A stretch of DNA of 64,000 nt from contig JAEXFV010000154.1 in the NCBI GenBank assembly GCA_023451115.1, forward strand, positions 1 through 64,000, in the 5' to 3' direction. This DNA is from Bacillota bacterium. GTDB lineage: Bacteria; Bacillota; Clostridia; Christensenellales; CAG-138. A program made the translations under genes and the position numbers. How positions within the stretch are numbered: position 1 is the stretch's first letter; the number at the start of each line of letters is the position of its first letter. The notes below the pieces were generated by a model. The model did not search any database, was not told the DNA's origin, and saw nothing but the letters and a program-made list of their open reading frames with translations. Shown in pieces: positions 27,218 to 35,357 of the stretch.

Positions 27218-28936
27218 TTGAAACAACTCATGCTCGGAAACGAAGCCATTGCGCGCGGCGTTTATGAAGCAGGCGTAAGGGTTACTTCCGCATACCCTGG
27301 CACGCCTAGCACGGAAATCAACGAAAATGTAGCCAACTACGATTGTATTTATTCCGAATGGGCCCCAAACGAAAAAGTAGCGGTGGAAGTTGCGTTGGGC
27401 GCTGCAATCTCCGGCGCACGCAGCATGGCCTGTATGAAACATGTAGGGCTTAACGTAGCAGCGGATCCTTTCTTTACCGCCACGTATACCGGCATCAATG
27501 CGGGTATGGTGGTTGTGGTAGCGGACGACCCGGGCATGCACTCCTCCCAGAATGAGCAGGATACCCGCATGCTGGGCAGGGCTTCCCATGCAATCGTGCT
27601 GGATCCCTCCTGCTCCCAGGAATGTAAGGATTTTATGAAGCTGGCTTATGAGCTTTCCGAAGAATACGATACCCCTGTTATCGTGCGCGTTACCACCCGC
27701 ATTGCCCATGCACGCACGGTGGTGGAGCTGGGAGAACGGGAAGAAGTGCCGCTGAAAGAATATGTAAAGGATATGCGGAAGTTTACCTCCATGCCCGCTA
27801 ACATGATCGGCCGGCATGTAAAGGTGGAAGAACGGGAAAAACGTCTTAGTGAAGATGCCAATACCCTGCCCATCAACCGCATTGAATGGGCGGACAAAAA
27901 AGTCGGCGTGGTAACTTCCGGAGCGGCTTATAACTATGTGAAAGAAGCGCTGCCCAATGCCTCTGTGCTCAAGCTGGGTATGGCATATCCCATGCCAGAA
28001 AAGCTGATCCGCGACTTTGCTTCCCAGGTGGAAACCCTGTATGTCATTGAGGACATGGAGCCTTTCTATGAGGACACCATTAAGGCTTGGGGTATCCCCT
28101 GCTCCGGCAAGGACAAAACCGGGGTGCAGGGCGAACTGTTCGCCCGTAAAATTGCAGCCAAGTTTGCAGGCGCGCCGGAAGCCGGCCCCATGACCACCCA
28201 GGGTATCCCGGTGCGGCCGCCCGTATTGTGCCCGGGCTGTCCTCACCGCGCTTTGTATTACCTGCTGAACAAATTGAAATTAACGGTATGTTCCGACATC
28301 GGCTGCTACACGCTGGGCGCTTTGCCGCCTCTTGGCGCAGTGGATACCTGCATTTGTATGGGCGCCTCCTTCCCCATGGCCCATGGCTTTGAAAAGGCCC
28401 GGGGCAAAGAGCAGGCCAAGAAAACCGTGGCCGTATTGGGCGACAGCACGTTCTGCCACAGCGGCATGACGGGGCTGCTGGATATGGCCTATAACAAATC
28501 TGTGGGTACTGTGATCATTGCCGACAACTCCATCACCGGCATGACGGGGCACCAAAACAACCCGGCCAACGGCTTTGATATCCACGGCAACCCTGCGCCT
28601 CAGCTGGATATTGTAAAGCTGTGCGAGGCAATGGGAATTCAGAACGTGGCGGTAGTGGATCCCTTTGACTTGAAGGAAATGGAGCGGGTGCTCCGGGAAG
28701 AAACTGCCCGGGAGGAGCTGTCTGTCATCATTAGCCGCCGGCCCTGCGCACTGATTGTGAAGCAGCCCGGCAAAGCCCTTTCCAGTGACCCGGAAAAGTG
28801 CCGGAATTGCGGCATGTGCATGAAGATTGGCTGCCCTGCCATCGTAAAAACGGAAACCGGCGTCTGGGTGGATCCCACCCAGTGTGTGGGATGCGGGCTG
28901 TGCCAAAATGTGTGCCCCTTCGGCGCGCTTGCTTGA
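27218..28936 (+). CDS. iorA: Indolepyruvate ferredoxin oxidoreductase, alpha subunit
   Basis: 572 aa. It oxidatively decarboxylates arylpyruvates from Trp, Phe and Tyr to aryl-acyl-CoA, reducing ferredoxin. Domain order: pyrimidine-binding N-terminal domain (SAYPGTPSTEI), TPP-binding domain (VAVLGDSTFCHSGMTGLLD ... NSITGMTGHQ), and a C-terminal pair of 4Fe-4S motifs (CRNCGMCMKIGCP and CVGCGLCQNVCP). The start codon is TTG, supported by AAGGAGG 10 nt upstream and the family N-terminus MKQLMLGNEAIARG. iorB follows 20 nt downstream. Confidence 0.96.
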   Translation: MKQLMLGNEAIARGVYEAGVRVTSAYPGTPSTEINENVANYDCIYSEWAPNEKVAVEVALGAAISGARSMACMKHVGLNVAADPFFTATYTGINAGMVVVVADDPGMHSSQNEQDTRMLGRASHAIVLDPSCSQECKDFMKLAYELSEEYDTPVIVRVTTRIAHARTVVELGEREEVPLKEYVKDMRKFTSMPANMIGRHVKVEEREKRLSEDANTLPINRIEWADKKVGVVTSGAAYNYVKEALPNASVLKLGMAYPMPEKLIRDFASQVETLYVIEDMEPFYEDTIKAWGIPCSGKDKTGVQGELFARKIAAKFAGAPEAGPMTTQGIPVRPPVLCPGCPHRALYYLLNKLKLTVCSDIGCYTLGALPPLGAVDTCICMGASFPMAHGFEKARGKEQAKKTVAVLGDSTFCHSGMTGLLDMAYNKSVGTVIIADNSITGMTGHQNNPANGFDIHGNPAPQLDIVKLCEAMGIQNVAVVDPFDLKEMERVLREETAREELSVIISRRPCALIVKQPGKALSSDPEKCRNCGMCMKIGCPAIVKTETGVWVDPTQCVGCGLCQNVCPFGALA

Positions 28937-28956
28937 GAGGAAAGGAGAAGAAGAAT

Positions 28957-29535
28957 ATGATTGGTATTGTAATTGTAGGCGTTGGCGGGCAAGGCACGCT
29001 GCTGGCCAGCAAAATACTTGGATATATGGCGCTGGAGCATGAGTACGATGTGCGGGTAAGCGAAGTGCATGGTATGTCGCAACGCGGCGGCAGTGTGGTG
29101 ACATATGTGCGCATGAGCAAGGATGAGCCCGTATATTCCACCATTGTGGAGCAGGAGCAGGCGGATGTGGTGCTGGCCTTTGAAAACCTGGAGGCTTTGC
29201 GCGCGCTGCCCTATTTAAAACCCCAGGGCACCATGATTGTCAATACCCAGGAAATTTTGCCCATGCCGGTGATTATTGGCGCAGCGAAATATCCGGAGGA
29301 CTGCCTGGAACGCATCCAGGCGCAAGCCAACAACGTGATCGCTCTGGACGCTACCACCATCGCCCATGAATGCGGCACCTATCGGGCCGCTAATGTGGTG
29401 CTGTTGGGCGTATTGGCTAAAAAACTGCCCTTTGCTTACGAGGCATGGATGAAAGCCATCGAGGCCAACGTCAAGCCCAAGTTTGTTGAGATGAACAAGC
29501 AAGCCTTCCAACGAGGCTATGCTTATGCGGATTAA
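28957..29535 (+). CDS. iorB: Indolepyruvate ferredoxin oxidoreductase, beta subunit
   Basis: 192 aa, the gamma-type domain of 2-oxoacid:ferredoxin oxidoreductases. GVGGQGTLLASKILG is the nucleotide/CoA-binding glycine motif, and EVHGMSQRGGSV is the family signature. It pairs with IorA to form the active enzyme. The ATG has AAAGGAG 9 nt upstream; longer readings of this frame run back into iorA and are rejected. A bidirectional terminator follows. Confidence 0.95.
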   Translation: MIGIVIVGVGGQGTLLASKILGYMALEHEYDVRVSEVHGMSQRGGSVVTYVRMSKDEPVYSTIVEQEQADVVLAFENLEALRALPYLKPQGTMIVNTQEILPMPVIIGAAKYPEDCLERIQAQANNVIALDATTIAHECGTYRAANVVLLGVLAKKLPFAYEAWMKAIEANVKPKFVEMNKQAFQRGYAYAD

Positions 29536-29549
29536 CGTTCAATAAAATA

Positions 29550-29584
29550 AAAAGGCTGGATTGCCTGGGCAATCCAGCCTTTTT
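29550..29584. terminator. Bidirectional terminator between iorB and the surface-protein gene
   Basis: AAAAGGCTGGATTGCC pairs perfectly with GGCAATCCAGCCTTTT, with T and A runs on the two sides. It separates two convergent genes. Confidence 0.92.
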
Positions 29585-29597
29585 ACGTCATTGTGGA

Positions 29598-31946
29598 TTA
29601 ACGGGACTTTCGTTTGTATCGGTATAATATGCTTGCCGCCAGGGCGTTTGCTGATAAGAGAATGACGGTTATATTATGAGCGGCGCTGCTGCTATCCCCT
29701 GTGACGGGAGGCCCAAGGGGAATGGGATCTTGCGTAGGCGGCGCCAGTGGAATTGGTTCTGTTGCGGTGGGCGTGCGCTGAGGCCTTGGTGTTGGGCGCT
29801 CCTCCCAGGACGGGGTAGGGGTAGGAGAATTGATCGGCGTAGGCGTAGGCGTAGGCGTTGGCGTTGGCAAATTCGTAGGGGTTGCCGTCGGGGTAGGCGT
29901 TGGGGAACTGATGGGATCATTTTGAATAGTTGTTACCGGAGTTTCCCCTTTATAAAGCGTGGTTATGCCATACGATACCACCACCGGGAAAGAGCAATTT
30001 AAAGGCTGATAACCGTCAGGTGCGGAATTCTCCGTTAAGATATAGGCATGCCCGGAGGGAATGTTTCGGATGGTAACCATGCCGCTTTCACCAGGCAAAG
30101 AGGTGGGGCTGGCAACAAATAATGAAGTGGGAGTGGCTGGCTGGGGTTCTCCGGCGGAAGTCCCCTGCATGGAGCCGATGGTTACCTGCCCATGGCATAC
30201 CGGGCAGTTTTCACTATGAGAGAGCGTAAAAGTTACGCCAGTAAGGCCGCTTCCCGTTTGGGAGTCCACCTTTTTAAATTCCAGGTTACCCAAATATCCT
30301 TTTACCTTTGGCACTGGAAAAGAAATGGTTTGCTCCCCAGAAAGCACGCCGTTATCATTGTATTGGTAAACCAGATTGGTAGGTCCGTTGGTGAGATAAT
30401 GCTCCGCTTTATCCGGATCAAAACCTTCTGCTTCGTTCATTAGCCGTACCCGATAGGATAAGGTGTAAATATATGTGGTAGTTTCCTCCGTGTCCCCAGG
30501 AAGCTTTTCCACCTTTGTTTCAAAGCCGGATTTTTTCAGATCCCAGCGGATTTCCTCCCCCAAGCTGCCCTGAGTAATTTTTGCAGTATTCTCGCCGTTT
30601 TCTACCCAACTACCACCAGTTAACTCGGCTACAGGTGTTCCGCCTTTCTGATAGAAGTTCAGAAATTCAATGGATTGCCCCAGGCTGGAGCCGTTCATTG
30701 GGTCGGAAGCTACCCAGGACGCTTCCACGGATTCTTGGCTAATTTCTTTAATCTTTGCCAGAATGGCGGTAAATGCATTTTGCAGTTCCTGAAGGTTATC
30801 TCCATCTTTATAAAAATTGGAGCCAATCTGCGTGGCCAGCCAATTTTTGTAGGCGGTGCCGTAAGCGCCCGCGCCGTGGCGCCCAATAACATATTCCCCT
30901 TCAACATACTTATATTTTCCGCTGGATTCCAATTCTTTGGTAAAGGGCTGCGTTATATCTGCAAAACAATCCACAACGCTAAAACCATCCGCGTTACTGC
31001 CCAAACGGTTCATGCTGGAGATCTGTTGCCCGCCAATATTGATGCCGATGGGGAAAATGGTAACGCCTTCAATGGATTGAGCGGCCTCTTCTGCATAAAG
31101 CGCCCCCTTATCACTGTAGGAAGTGCCATATTTGCAGGAATTCCCAGATACCTGATCGGAGAAAACCCCATCTGTGCCCAAGCTGGCTGTGCCCGTATAT
31201 TGGCTCATATAAGGGTTATAACCAGCAATATAGGAAGTGCTCGTCTCGTTGCTGACTTTGTTCACGCTGTAAGTTGTGGGGAAACCGTCTGTAAGAAGAA
31301 TGATATATTGGTTGGCTTCCGAGCGGCTTTCCAGAATATTTTGCGCCAGCTGTAGTCCTCCCTCAATATTGGTAAACATAGTGGATTTTCCATAATAGTC
31401 GGAGGTAAAGGTGGCATCCATTTTGTCACGCAGCGCCCTTTCCAGGCTGTTAGCCGAATTTTCCTGGGAACAATCTGTAAACCCCAGGCATAATTCCGCG
31501 TTTGTATTAAAGGTGACGATGGCCATTTGCCGGGAAACGCCGCTGGACGCGGCATCTTGACAAAAGGTGTTGATGAATTCATCTGCCGCCCTTTTTGCCA
31601 TAACGTATTGGGGAACAGAGCTTCCCTCCATCTCCACATAGTTTTCCGATTTCATCATGGATTCCGAAATATCCATTACCACTACCACCGCCATATCCTG
31701 CGCGGCATAGATTTCCGAAATGTTGCTTTGTGTCTCCACCGTCAGAGTAATGTCAAAATAATTTTCGTTGTTGGTTCCTGCAATCGTTTTGCTGACCTTT
31801 ACATAATTGTCCGAATTTTCTCCACCCGTTTCCGGAATGATTTGATTCTGATTTTCCGCTTCTATGGCTTGAGCCGCCGCAAAGCAGGGGAGTAAGCCTG
31901 CTGCGATGATGCAGCAAAGAAGCATTGCCAACACGCGTTTTTTCAT
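29598..31946 (-). CDS. VWA-domain surface protein with Cna-B/SpaA-like region and sortase-type C-terminus
   Basis: 782 aa, exported. Signal peptide (about residues 1-27); VWA domain (about 75-330) with a complete MIDAS start DISES (DxSxS); a SpaA/Cna-B-like region (LEFKKVDSQTGSGLTGVTFTLS onward); a Pro-Thr tandem repeat stalk; then PPVTGD, a hydrophobic segment and KRKSR. This is a cell-wall sorting signal with PPVTG instead of LPxTG. VWA/SpaA proteins are typically pilus tip or adhesive proteins. AGGAGGG lies 8 nt before ATG 31946. No sortase gene is in the window. It lies downstream of the putative invertible switch on the same strand as the gene between them. Confidence 0.9.
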   Translation of the reverse strand: MKKRVLAMLLCCIIAAGLLPCFAAAQAIEAENQNQIIPETGGENSDNYVKVSKTIAGTNNENYFDITLTVETQSNISEIYAAQDMAVVVVMDISESMMKSENYVEMEGSSVPQYVMAKRAADEFINTFCQDAASSGVSRQMAIVTFNTNAELCLGFTDCSQENSANSLERALRDKMDATFTSDYYGKSTMFTNIEGGLQLAQNILESRSEANQYIILLTDGFPTTYSVNKVSNETSTSYIAGYNPYMSQYTGTASLGTDGVFSDQVSGNSCKYGTSYSDKGALYAEEAAQSIEGVTIFPIGINIGGQQISSMNRLGSNADGFSVVDCFADITQPFTKELESSGKYKYVEGEYVIGRHGAGAYGTAYKNWLATQIGSNFYKDGDNLQELQNAFTAILAKIKEISQESVEASWVASDPMNGSSLGQSIEFLNFYQKGGTPVAELTGGSWVENGENTAKITQGSLGEEIRWDLKKSGFETKVEKLPGDTEETTTYIYTLSYRVRLMNEAEGFDPDKAEHYLTNGPTNLVYQYNDNGVLSGEQTISFPVPKVKGYLGNLEFKKVDSQTGSGLTGVTFTLSHSENCPVCHGQVTIGSMQGTSAGEPQPATPTSLFVASPTSLPGESGMVTIRNIPSGHAYILTENSAPDGYQPLNCSFPVVVSYGITTLYKGETPVTTIQNDPISSPTPTPTATPTNLPTPTPTPTPTPINSPTPTPSWEERPTPRPQRTPTATEPIPLAPPTQDPIPLGPPVTGDSSSAAHNITVILLSANALAASILYRYKRKSR
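29836..29868. repeat. Hexanucleotide tandem repeat coding for the Pro-Thr stalk
   Basis: GGCGTA is repeated three times, followed by GGCGTT twice. The unit encodes two residues, so a change in copy number would alter stalk length without a frameshift. Confidence 0.7.
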
Positions 31947-32088
31947 TAACCATACCCTCCTAAATAAAATAACTTGCGGTATTTTATGCCCCGAAAACAT
32001 GGGATTGTGGGGCTTTTAGCAAAAATTAATGTGGATAACCAAGGACTATCATGATCTATTTCATTATAATATTCCTTTGTTTTTCTAT

Positions 32089-32601
32089 TTACACCTCCCA
32101 GTGTCTGAGCATTTGATGCAATAATCGCATGAGCTCTACCCCGCTGCGGAAATGCACCTTTTGCCCGTTAATGCGCAGTGCGCCTTGCATGCTCGCATGT
32201 TGCCTGCGGTATATTTTCAATACGACACGAGGTGCTTTGCTGCCTGACCACTTATTCAGCGAGAAGTTTATATGTCCCGCCGTCTGGGAGCCGTTCCAAT
32301 CATCAAGAAAACGTTCACCCTGTATCCCCGGCACCTTGATATCGCGATGGGATAAGCTTGCCCCGGGAGCAGAGTTTTTCACAATATCCATAATATCTTC
32401 CATAATAAGCAATAACTGATCCAGCCCATGAAAACAAAAATTTCGTTCAAAAAACGGTGTTTCCAGTTCGCCACAAGCGATTCGACCCTGATACGAGAAA
32501 AAACGAACAAACATGGTTGTTGTTTGGTCTGTGCACGTTTCACAGGGATTGTTCTGCAGACGCCCTGTGCAGGTATCGTTTTTTGATATTAGGGATGACA
32601 T
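32089..32601 (-). CDS. Uncharacterised protein with an internal duplication
   Basis: 170 aa, family not named. Two halves look related: SYQGRIACGELETPFFERNFCFHGLDQLLLIMEDIM (about residues 36-71) and SMQGALRINGQKVHFRSGVELMRLLHQML (about 138-166) share S-x-Q-G, an aromatic, then F-x-G/S-hydrophobic-D/E-L followed by a helix. The N-terminus carries a cluster of cysteines (CTGRLQNNPCETCTD) that might bind metal. No signal peptide. ATG 32601 has only a distant AAAGGA. It lies between the surface-protein gene and the invertible-looking segment, same strand as the former, so it may regulate or accompany it. Confidence 0.6.
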   Translation of the reverse strand: MSSLISKNDTCTGRLQNNPCETCTDQTTTMFVRFFSYQGRIACGELETPFFERNFCFHGLDQLLLIMEDIMDIVKNSAPGASLSHRDIKVPGIQGERFLDDWNGSQTAGHINFSLNKWSGSKAPRVVLKIYRRQHASMQGALRINGQKVHFRSGVELMRLLHQMLRHWEV

Positions 32602-32734
32602 AGGGCTGGAAGAAATCCTTTCTTTATAGGCGAGCCTGGTTTACAGATTTTGCCGCTGCAAGTCTCACCCAGGCTGCTATTTGGGCTACCTGTCCTGCTG
32701 GTGAAAGTTCCCCAAATGTAGCTGAACAAAATCT

Positions 32735-32758
32735 ACCACAGAATAACTATTCTGTGGT
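32735..32758. repeat. Inverted repeat, left copy (IR-L)
   Basis: A 24-bp near-palindrome: arm ACCACAGAATA, centre AC, arm TATTCTGTGGT. It is the exact reverse complement of the core of the copy at 32976-32999, whose centre is GT. The asymmetric 2-bp centre gives the two copies opposite orientation, as at recombination sites that invert the DNA between them. Confidence 0.85.
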
Positions 32759-32783
32759 TATAACCAGCACTTTATTTACTACC

Positions 32784-32812
32784 ATTTTAAAACAATTGGG
32801 GGTGGAAAACAA
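32784..32812 (-). promoter_or_regulatory. Candidate leftward promoter inside the invertible segment
   Basis: On the minus strand: TTGTTT, 17-bp spacer, TAAAAT. The -35 is weak and the -10 good (5 of 6). In the present orientation it would read through IR-L toward the genes at 32601 and 31946. Confidence 0.35.
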
Positions 32813-32825
32813 GCCATTTTATAAC
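32796..32825 (+). promoter_or_regulatory. Candidate rightward promoter inside the invertible segment
   Basis: TTGGGG, 18-bp spacer, TATAAC. A transcript from here would reach IR-R, whose hairpin is followed by six T residues and could stop it before antisense transcription of the recombinase gene. Confidence 0.3.
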
Positions 32826-32974
32826 AACCAAGCAAAACCAGATTCTCCATTACATTCAAACCAGGCCTGTGCTTTTTCTGTTGCTGCAGACCTGGATAAG
32901 TATTCCGCTATATCCACAGACAGGTAATACCCCCGCTGCTTTCTACCCCGTTATTTTTGCTGTATAAGCAATTC

Positions 32975-33000
32975 AACCACAGAATAGTTATTCTGTGGTT
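32975..33000. repeat. Inverted repeat, right copy (IR-R), also a terminator-like hairpin
   Basis: Core 32976-32999: ACCACAGAATA, centre GT, TATTCTGTGGT, extended by one A-T pair. On the plus strand the 12-bp stem is followed directly by TTTTG (six consecutive T in all counting the stem end), so it can also terminate rightward transcription. It ends 8 bp from the recombinase stop codon. Confidence 0.85.
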
Positions 33001-33008
33001 TTTTGTGT

Positions 33009-33851
33009 TTACATCACCAAACGCATTTTTTCCAGTATGCGCTGGTGCTGTTTGGTGCTGGTGGCTACATAAATGCGCGTTGTTTCAATGGAGGAATGCC
33101 CCAAAATATCAGCGAGATATGCCAGATTGTTTTGAATGGCATAAAAACTGCGTGCAAACAAATGGCGCAGATTGTGGGGAAACACTTTGCCCGGCAGCAC
33201 ATGGGCTGACTGGCACAGTTTTTTCATATCGTGGCAGATATTTGACCGGTCCAACGCCTGGCCGCTGCGCGTACAAAAGATGGGGCCTGTAACAATATTC
33301 TGGCACTTGGAATATTGACGCAGCTTTTTTGTAAGATCTTTTGGCAGGAGCACCAGCCTGTTTTTCCCTTTTGAACGGATTTCCACCCGTCCCATGCGCA
33401 CAGCCTCAATGGTTATAAAACGCAGTTCGCTTACCCGGATTCCAGTGCTACAAAGCGTTAAAAGCAAATGGTACAGCCTTTGGTTTTTCAGGCTTTTTGC
33501 TGCTGCTAGCAACCTTTGGTATTCATCCTGGGATAACTCATGCTTTTCTTCCATAAAAGCGTGATGCTGCACTTTTAGTAATTTTACCTTGCAGTCAGAC
33601 AGACCGACAAACGTGAGGTAGGCGTTGATAGCCGAAAGTTTCGCGTTGATGGTTCTTGCCTGATATTGTACCTGAAGAGCCTGGCGATATGCTACTATGA
33701 GCTGCTTTGTAATAGGCCGCCGTTGTAAAAAGGAGTTTAAGCTTCTTAATTCATAGATGTATTTTTCTATGGTCAGCGCGGCTTTTTCATTATCACACAG
33801 ATAATTCCGGAACGAGAGTATGCTTTTATCTGTAATTGTGTTATTATGCAT
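33009..33851 (-). CDS. Tyrosine recombinase (XerC/D-like integrase family)
   Basis: 280 aa, complete. The N-terminal SAM-like core-binding domain (about residues 10-95) precedes a catalytic domain with all expected residues: Arg in STGIRVSEL, Lys in RSKGKNRLV, HNLRH (His-x-x-Arg), LGHSS (His) and the nucleophile Tyr in TRIYVATS. GGAGG lies 8 nt before ATG 33851; longer in-frame starts have no such site. It lies beside a pair of inverted 24-bp repeats with no attachment-site or phage genes around it, so DNA inversion for phase variation is a better guess than element integration. A XerC/D-like housekeeping role is less likely given the setting. Confidence 0.9.
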   Translation of the reverse strand: MHNNTITDKSILSFRNYLCDNEKAALTIEKYIYELRSLNSFLQRRPITKQLIVAYRQALQVQYQARTINAKLSAINAYLTFVGLSDCKVKLLKVQHHAFMEEKHELSQDEYQRLLAAAKSLKNQRLYHLLLTLCSTGIRVSELRFITIEAVRMGRVEIRSKGKNRLVLLPKDLTKKLRQYSKCQNIVTGPIFCTRSGQALDRSNICHDMKKLCQSAHVLPGKVFPHNLRHLFARSFYAIQNNLAYLADILGHSSIETTRIYVATSTKQHQRILEKMRLVM

Positions 33852-33963
33852 GCATTCCACCTCCATACCATAGAGTGTTCCATAGCATTTTACCGGATAT
33901 TCGTAAAATGGGAAAATATAAGAATGGATTATATATATTTTGTGCGGGAACCCGGGAAAATCC

Positions 33964-33992
33964 TTGACAATTCGAATGCAATGTGATAAATC
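33964..33992 (+). promoter_or_regulatory. Candidate promoter of the 77-aa protein gene
   Basis: A perfect TTGACA followed after 17 bp by TAAATC (3 of 6). A small hairpin GGGGTG / CACCCC (34027-34050) lies in the resulting leader. Confidence 0.45.
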
Positions 33993-34083
33993 ATGTATGA
34001 ACCTATAAGCATGGTTCATAGCATAAGGGGTGGGAAAGAGCAGTCACCCCAACGATAGCGCAAGAAAGGAGTGTGTACTGATT

Positions 34084-34317
34084 ATGAAAATTAAAAACAT
34101 CAACAACCCCAAACGTTTTTTTGAGGTTCTCAACGAGTGTCATGGCCGTGTGGAGCTGATCACGTCCGAAGGCGACCGCCTCAACCTCAAGAGCACGCTG
34201 TGCCAGTACATTGCGCTGACTCAAATGTTCAAGGACGCCCGCATCGATGATGTGGAGCTCATCGTTTCCGAGCCGGAAGACTTTGCAAGGCTTCTGGAGT
34301 TCTTGGTACGGGGCTGA
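34084..34317 (+). CDS. Conserved small protein of unknown function
   Basis: 77 aa, single compact domain: MKIKNINNPKRFFEVLNECHG, VELITSEGDRLNLKSTLCQYIAL, then IDDVELIVSEPEDFARLLEFLV. I recognise this pattern (K-N-I...F...GKVEL-T-EGDRLNLKS-L-QY) from small uncharacterised proteins of Clostridia, sometimes wrongly labelled polyA polymerase; no function is established. No membrane segment. AAGGAG lies 12 nt before the ATG. It stands alone between the recombinase gene (divergent) and a bidirectional terminator. Confidence 0.8.
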   Translation: MKIKNINNPKRFFEVLNECHGRVELITSEGDRLNLKSTLCQYIALTQMFKDARIDDVELIVSEPEDFARLLEFLVRG

Positions 34318-34360
34318 CCTTGGCCATGCGCCTACCCGGGCGCAATTTGACAGAAAAAGA

Positions 34361-34396
34361 CAGGGTCGGCAAGCCGCTCCCTGATTTTTTCTTTTT
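34361..34396. terminator. Bidirectional terminator
   Basis: Stem CAGGG-CGGC / GCCG-CCCTG with a small internal mismatch and AA loop. ATTTTTTCTTTTT follows on the plus strand and TCTTTTTCTG on the minus strand. It serves the 77-aa gene and the convergent metallophosphoesterase gene. Confidence 0.85.
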
Positions 34397-34467
34397 GGAA
34401 ACGGTAAAAGCATAATTTGATTTCGATTTTTGAAACGATATATTGGGGAGTGGATAACCCAGCAGAT

Positions 34468-35301
34468 TTAGCTGCCCTCATGTTTTAATGTGAAAAGGAC
34501 CAGCTCGGGTGCATTGAACATGCGTAGGGGAAACAGGTTGTTTCCCAACCCCCGGCTTACTACCATGGTGGTGTGATCTTGCGTATATACGCCGGAGGAA
34601 TATTGCGGTAAAAAGCCCTGATCCGGCCCGTATAAAGCGCCAACCCCAGGAATTCGCACCCCACCGCCATGGACGTGACCGGTAAATACCAGATCAATCT
34701 GCGCTTCCCAATAATCCTGCATGTATTCAGGGCGGTGGCATAGCAGCACCTTAAAAGGTTGCTCCGCTTGCTGGGAAAGCTGGTTTAAGGCAGCCGTAAA
34801 GGCGTTTGTATCAGGGAAAAAGGCGGGATCCTGTATACCCAGGAGGGAAATGGCATCATCGCCCCGGCGCAGCGTCACGTGCCGGTTATCCAGCACAGTA
34901 ACGCCTGCAGCTTTCAGACGGCTGCGCAGCGTATCGTAAACGCCGTGCCATGCTTCGTGATTGCCCGGGACATAATATACGGGAGCAATCTCTACCGCGC
35001 CCTTGGCGAATAGTATGGTGTACTCCATGGCCTTGCGGTCGATCATATCCCCGGTGAGGAAAATATAATCCGGCCTGGCCTGGGCAACCGCTGCTAAAAG
35101 ACGGCTTTGCCCTTTGCCGAAGCGGTTATTATGCAAATCCGATACCTGTAGGATCCGGCAACCATCAAACCCCTGGGGCAAACGGGGAGAGATGTATTCT
35201 AACTCTGTGGTTTCAATCCTGCTGTTGTGCCATATCAATAGGGCCCAAATTAACATGGCGGAAATCACCGCCACAAGAACTGCTTTTCTCCAACCTGCCA
35301 T
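34468..35301 (-). CDS. Membrane-anchored metallophosphoesterase
   Basis: 277 aa. One N-terminal transmembrane segment (about residues 6-24), then a calcineurin-like phosphoesterase domain with all dimetal motifs: DLHNN (D-x-H), GDMID (GDxxD), GNHEA (GNHE), and the late HRPEY and GHVHGGG histidines. The topology places the active site outside the cell. YkuE-type relatives act on lipids or nucleotides; the substrate here is unknown. AGGAGGA lies 6 nt before ATG 35301; the longer frame is rejected. It follows the M14 peptidase gene by 56 nt on the same strand. Confidence 0.9.
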   Translation of the reverse strand: MAGWRKAVLVAVISAMLIWALLIWHNSRIETTELEYISPRLPQGFDGCRILQVSDLHNNRFGKGQSRLLAAVAQARPDYIFLTGDMIDRKAMEYTILFAKGAVEIAPVYYVPGNHEAWHGVYDTLRSRLKAAGVTVLDNRHVTLRRGDDAISLLGIQDPAFFPDTNAFTAALNQLSQQAEQPFKVLLCHRPEYMQDYWEAQIDLVFTGHVHGGGVRIPGVGALYGPDQGFLPQYSSGVYTQDHTTMVVSRGLGNNLFPLRMFNAPELVLFTLKHEGS

Positions 35302-35357
35302 ATCCGTTCCTCCTCCAGACCTTAGGATATACCGGTTGGGCGGAAGGATGCAAGAGA

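Larger units (their letters stand above)
32759..32975. other. Putative invertible segment (inverton) between IR-L and IR-R
   Basis: 217 bp without a coding frame, bounded by inverted 24-bp sites and next to a tyrosine recombinase gene. It holds weak promoter-like hexamers on both strands. If inverted, a promoter inside it would switch between facing the 32601 and surface-protein genes and facing the recombinase gene from its 3' side. This is inferred from arrangement; the current orientation state is unknown. Confidence 0.6.

Noticed and set aside
27176..28246. Long antisense frames such as this one opposite iorA (also 20441-21451, 15613-16401 and 6190-7101)
   Set aside because: Mirror images of well-supported genes, explained by codon-position composition; no domains.
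32735..33000. Reading the two 24-bp palindromes as ordinary terminators only
   Set aside because: The left copy lacks a proper T-run in either direction, the copies are identical in inverted orientation including the asymmetric centre, and a recombinase gene adjoins them. Terminator activity of the right copy is kept as a second role.
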